Of a stretch of 64,000 nt of DNA, positions 60,622-64,000 are shown in pieces. The stretch covers positions 248,001-312,000 of the forward strand of contig NZ_JBHJHQ010000001.1 in assembly GCF_042219825.1 (NCBI RefSeq), read 5' to 3'. The notes beneath the pieces were generated by a model, which saw only the letters and a program-made list of their open reading frames with translations, had not been told where the DNA came from and did no database searches. This DNA comes from JBHJHP01 sp042219825 (lineage in GTDB: Bacteria > Bacteroidota > Bacteroidia > Bacteroidales > UBA5342). Each line of letters starts with the position of its first letter. Position 1 is the stretch's first letter. A program made the translations under genes and the position numbers.

Positions 60622-63240
60622 ATGGCGCAAGGAAGAAAAGCAGTTGAAACACCCCTCATGAAGCAGTATTACCAGATTAAGGATAAACATCCTGATGCGA
60701 TACTGTTGTTTAGGGTGGGAGACTTTTACGAAACTTTTTCTGATGATGCCATAAAAACCTCCCAGGTTCTTGGTATTACATTGACCCGAAGAGCAAACGG
60801 ATCCGCTTCGTATGTGGAGCTGGCCGGATTCCCTCATCATGCGTTGGATACATATCTGCCTAAATTAGTCAGGGCCGGTTTGCGTGTGGCGGTCTGCGAG
60901 CAACTGGAAGATCCGAAAACCACCAAGAACATTGTTAAACGCGGTATCACAGAGTTGGTGACTCCGGGAGTTTCAATCAATGATAATATCCTTAATCATA
61001 AGGAAAATAATTTTCTGGCCAGTGTTCATATTGAGAAAAACAAAGCCGGTATTTCTTTTCTGGATATTTCAACCGGTGAGTTTTTACTGGCTGAGGGTTC
61101 GGTAGAATACATCGATAAACTCATCAATAGCTTTGCACCTAAAGAAGTACTGTTTGAACGCAATAAAAAACAGCAATTCAGGGAGGCTTTTGGTTCAAAA
61201 TTGTTTACCTATGAACTGGAGGACTGGGTGTTTGAATATAGCTCTTCGTATGACAGGCTCATTAAGCATTTTAAAACAAAAAACCTAAAAGGGTATGGAG
61301 TTGAGCAGCTGAAAGCCGGGATCACGGCAGCCGGTGCAATTCTCCATTATCTTGATATTACACATCATCAGCAACTGGGACATATTACGGCCGTTTCACG
61401 AATTGAGGAGGAACGCTTTGTATGGCTTGACCGGTTTACAATTCGGAATCTGGAGTTGTTTCATCCTATCAATGAAGGCGGAGCTGCTTTGGTTGATGTA
61501 ATGGATAAAACCATTTCACCTATGGGCTCCAGATTACTAAAAAGGTGGGTTGCTTTTCCGTTGAAAGACATTAAAGCTATTTCGGAGCGGCACGATATTG
61601 TGGATCATTTCTTTAAGACGCCGGATTTTAAAATGTTGCTGGAAGAAAAAATCAATCTGATTGGTGATCTGGAACGTATTATTTCCAAAGCTTCTGTTTC
61701 GCGTATAACTCCACGCGAAGTGGTTCAGCTGCGCGTAGCGCTGGATGCTGTAATACCAGTTAAAGAAGCCTGTGCTGCTACGAATCATGAAGGATTACAG
61801 AGGTTGGCAGAACAGCTCAATCCTTGTGATACTATTCGTGAAAGGATAAGAAAAGAAATTAATGACGATCCACCATCCCTGATTCAGAAAGGAAATGTTA
61901 TAAAATCAGGTGTGAATGAGGAATTGGATAATCTGCGTGATCTGGCTTATTCCGGCAAGGATTACCTGGTGAAACTTCAGCAGCGGGAAACAGAAAGGAC
62001 AGGAATACCAAGCCTTAAGGTGGCTTTTAATAATGTGTTTGGTTACTATATCGAAGTTAGAAATACGCACAAGGACAAGGTTCCGGAAGAGTGGATCCGC
62101 AAACAGACCCTGGTGAATGCTGAACGCTATATCACCGAAGAGCTGAAGGAGTATGAATCCAAAATTCTTGGCGCAGAAGAGAAGATACAGGTATTGGAAG
62201 CAAAATTATACAGCCAGCTGGTGTATGATCTGGTAGAATATGTTGCGCCTATTCAGCTGAACGCTAACCTGATAGCCAAACTGGACTGTCTTCTGTCGTT
62301 TGCAAGAGTGGCCAAAGAAAATAAATATGTGCGACCAGAGGTCAATGATTCAGCTGTTATTGATATTGTGGAAGGACGCCATCCGGTAATAGAAACTCAG
62401 CTGCCGTTAGGAGAGGAGTACATCTCGAATAACGTGCTGCTAGACAGCGATTCACAACAGATCATCATCATTACCGGTCCTAATATGGCCGGTAAGTCAG
62501 CTTTGTTGCGTCAGACAGCCCTGATTGTACTCATGGCCCAGGTTGGTGCTTTTGTACCCGTTCAAAGTGCTAAGATTGGCGTTGTGGACAAAATCTTTAC
62601 ACGGGTTGGTGCCTCCGATAACATATCATTAGGCGAATCCACATTTATGGTGGAGATGAATGAGGCCGCAAGCATTCTGAATAATATTTCGGACCGGAGT
62701 TTGATTTTGTTTGATGAACTGGGGCGTGGAACCAGTACGTATGATGGAATCTCCATTGCCTGGTCCATTGTTGAACACATTCATGAACATCCAAAGGCAA
62801 AGGCCAAAACCTTATTTGCCACGCATTACCACGAGCTGAACGAAATGGAGAAAAGCTTCAAAAGGATCAGAAACTTCAATGTATCCGTAAAAGAGCTGGA
62901 TGATAAAATTCTGTTTTTACGTAAACTGGTGCGTGGGGGAAGTGAGCACAGCTTTGGTATTCATGTGGCAGCTATGGCAGGAATGCCAAAAAGTGTGGTG
63001 AAACGTTCGGAGGATATTCTGAAACAACTGGAAACAGACAACCGTAAGTCGGGTATTTCAAAACCGGTGGATAAAATAGGCCAGCAAAGGGAAGGCTTTC
63101 AAATGAGTTTTTTCCAGCTGGATGATCCGGTTTTGTCGCAAATCCGTGATGAAATTCTGAACACGGATATCAATAATCTGACGCCGGTGGAGGCATTGAA
63201 TAAACTTAACGAAATAAAAAAGCTGATAAAGGGGAAATAA
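60622..63240 (+). CDS. mutS: DNA mismatch repair protein MutS
   Basis: 872 residues. The mismatch-sensing N-terminal domain is FRVGDFYETF, with the F-x-E motif intact. Domain III lever and clamp are present, with ATPase Walker A TGPNMAGKSALLRQ near residue 620, LFDELGRGTSTYDG and THYHELNEME. The C-terminus is complete (LNKLNEIKKLIKGK). It is the standard MutS1 protein of Bacteroidota. Its stop is followed directly by the tRNA-Leu promoter. Confidence 0.98.
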   Translation: MAQGRKAVETPLMKQYYQIKDKHPDAILLFRVGDFYETFSDDAIKTSQVLGITLTRRANGSASYVELAGFPHHALDTYLPKLVRAGLRVAVCEQLEDPKTTKNIVKRGITELVTPGVSINDNILNHKENNFLASVHIEKNKAGISFLDISTGEFLLAEGSVEYIDKLINSFAPKEVLFERNKKQQFREAFGSKLFTYELEDWVFEYSSSYDRLIKHFKTKNLKGYGVEQLKAGITAAGAILHYLDITHHQQLGHITAVSRIEEERFVWLDRFTIRNLELFHPINEGGAALVDVMDKTISPMGSRLLKRWVAFPLKDIKAISERHDIVDHFFKTPDFKMLLEEKINLIGDLERIISKASVSRITPREVVQLRVALDAVIPVKEACAATNHEGLQRLAEQLNPCDTIRERIRKEINDDPPSLIQKGNVIKSGVNEELDNLRDLAYSGKDYLVKLQQRETERTGIPSLKVAFNNVFGYYIEVRNTHKDKVPEEWIRKQTLVNAERYITEELKEYESKILGAEEKIQVLEAKLYSQLVYDLVEYVAPIQLNANLIAKLDCLLSFARVAKENKYVRPEVNDSAVIDIVEGRHPVIETQLPLGEEYISNNVLLDSDSQQIIIITGPNMAGKSALLRQTALIVLMAQVGAFVPVQSAKIGVVDKIFTRVGASDNISLGESTFMVEMNEAASILNNISDRSLILFDELGRGTSTYDGISIAWSIVEHIHEHPKAKAKTLFATHYHELNEMEKSFKRIRNFNVSVKELDDKILFLRKLVRGGSEHSFGIHVAAMAGMPKSVVKRSEDILKQLETDNRKSGISKPVDKIGQQREGFQMSFFQLDDPVLSQIRDEILNTDINNLTPVEALNKLNEIKKLIKGK

Positions 63241-63253
63241 TTGGCATTTCGAT

Positions 63254-63284
63254 TTTGGAAAAAAAGAAAACACCATTATATTTG
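63254..63284 (+). promoter_or_regulatory. Promoter of the tRNA-Leu gene
   Basis: TTTG (63254-63257), a 19-base spacer and TATATTTG (63277-63284). The tRNA starts about 53 bases downstream. Confidence 0.8.
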
Positions 63285-63337
63285 CACCGCTCAAATGAGC
63301 ACGATTCATTGAAATAAGTCATCCAAAAGATATTGTT

Positions 63338-63423
63338 GCCCGGATGGCGGAATTGGTAGACGCGCTGGACTTAAAATCCAGTAACCAGAAATGGTTGTGT
63401 GGGTTCAAGTCCCACTCCGGGTA
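63338..63423 (+). tRNA. tRNA-Leu (anticodon UAA)
   Basis: Acceptor GCCCGGA pairs with TCCGGGT (first pair G-U, as in E. coli tRNA-Leu). The D-loop has GGAATTGGTAGACGC, the anticodon loop is CTTAAAA with anticodon TAA, a long variable arm (AACCAGAAATGGTT region) marks class II, and the T loop is GGTTCAAGTCC. The discriminator is A. CCA is not encoded directly after it; the next bases are CACCA, so CCA must be added enzymatically. Confidence 0.96.
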
Positions 63424-63433
63424 CACCAGAAAG

Positions 63434-63463
63434 CCCGTATTGCTTTTGCAGTACGGGTTTTTT
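63434..63463 (+). terminator. Terminator of tRNA-Leu
   Basis: 10-bp stem CCCGTATTGC/GCAGTACGGG with one G-U pair, a TTTT loop and a T run. Confidence 0.85.
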
Positions 63464-63563
63464 GTTTATAGTGATTGTATTACGTTCTTAAATGTAATTT
63501 AGCCTGGTTCAGTAATTAGAGTTGCCCTTATTTTTTCACCTTACCAATTTTATTTTATGAATT

Positions 63564-63953
63564 TCATTCTATTTCTTCACAATTTTCGGCCAAATCAAGT
63601 TGTTCGATTTGAAAATCAATATCTGCAATATTATCATCTAATCGGTTTAATAACAATTTCTTTTCTGTTGTTCTCATGTTACATTCGTTTAGGTTGTTAA
63701 TCTTATATATAAGAGTCGTATATAAATATTTATGATTTCTATGTATAGCGTATAATTTACAACCACTTGGATCACTGTCAATAACATTTTCAAAGTAATT
63801 AGCTCTTGCTTCATCATAATGATCGTCTATGTCTTGCGCGGATTTTAAATCGTCTAAATAACAAGTAGTAAACAATTGTGAAATTTGAGAATTTTTCACA
63901 CAGGAACTCCCTAAAATTATCATCGTTGCAATAAATAATATTTGCTTTTTCAT
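63564..63953 (-). CDS. Hypothetical lipoprotein
   Basis: 129 residues with signal peptide ending in lipobox GSSC. The body is polar, with seven cysteines in all counting the lipobox. A LLLNRLDDNIADIDFQIEQL helix near the end could be a coiled coil. It is not recognised. It sits beyond the tRNA-Leu at the window edge. Confidence 0.6.
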   Translation of the reverse strand: MKKQILFIATMIILGSSCVKNSQISQLFTTCYLDDLKSAQDIDDHYDEARANYFENVIDSDPSGCKLYAIHRNHKYLYTTLIYKINNLNECNMRTTEKKLLLNRLDDNIADIDFQIEQLDLAENCEEIE

Positions 63954-64000
63954 TTGTCGGATATTGTATTAATGTAGACTAAATAAAAGGGAAATTTTTT

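Noticed and set aside
63424..63428. CACCA after the tRNA-Leu taken as an encoded CCA end
   Set aside because: With the G-U acceptor pair and A discriminator the mature end is at 63423; the encoded CCA would be offset by two bases.

Overview
The window looks like a chromosomal segment of a Bacteroidota bacterium, most likely of the Bacteroidales/Marinilabiliales type. The reasons are: many start regions carry the Bacteroidota promoter element TAnnTTTG, several with an upstream TTTG 19-20 bases away; there is a serine palmitoyltransferase-like enzyme, a short type III phosphoglycerate dehydrogenase followed by a DUF1015 gene, a BamD-RpoZ-CoaBC operon, a type IX secretion sorting module, FISUMP domains and many lipoproteins. 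No plasmid or phage backbone genes and no transposase were seen.

Layout. 0-13.3 kb is core metabolism and envelope: rlmD, carA, a secreted protein with a DUF1287 peptidase-fold protein, a PRC-barrel protein, phosphohexomutase, the SPT-like enzyme, bamD-rpoZ-coaBC (coaBC is split by a frameshift at an A10 run) and a TetR-ketoacyl synthase pair. 13.3-16.8 kb holds three paralogous 154-residue secreted proteins with a shared upstream motif, interrupted by an atypical SDR gene and a palindromic element. 16.8-20.0 kb is a radical SAM gene followed by a GNAT-RLAN-ATP-grasp fusion, a candidate peptide or amide biosynthesis pair. 20-23.7 kb is housekeeping, including mazG.

23.7-35.8 kb is an accessory region: repeat-dense noncoding DNA, an AT-rich protein with a PD-(D/E)XK-like motif (possible defence gene), then a run of unrelated plus-strand genes (lipoproteins, an STAS-like protein, a GC-rich pectate lyase, an ECF sigma factor, DinB, a decayed methyltransferase, oxidoreductases). 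Several of these are followed by variants of one short motif ending in GGTCATA, reminiscent of a gene-cassette array.

36-45 kb returns to core genes: nucleoside transporter, DUF151 nuclease, serC-serA-DUF1015, an AddA/RecB-like helicase-nuclease. 46.7-47.5 kb is repeat-rich noncoding DNA, followed by recJ-mfd. 52.9-58.2 kb is mixed: a Gfo/Idh oxidoreductase, a large FISUMP surface protein with a misplaced-looking sorting module, a duplicated gene fragment, and a two-gene DUF262-HEPN unit that is a good candidate defence system. The end has a DMT transporter-ApbE-HD operon, mutS, tRNA-Leu(UAA) and a lipoprotein.

All calls are from reading the sequence; no database search was run. Family names come from motif recognition, and functions of accessory genes are inference.
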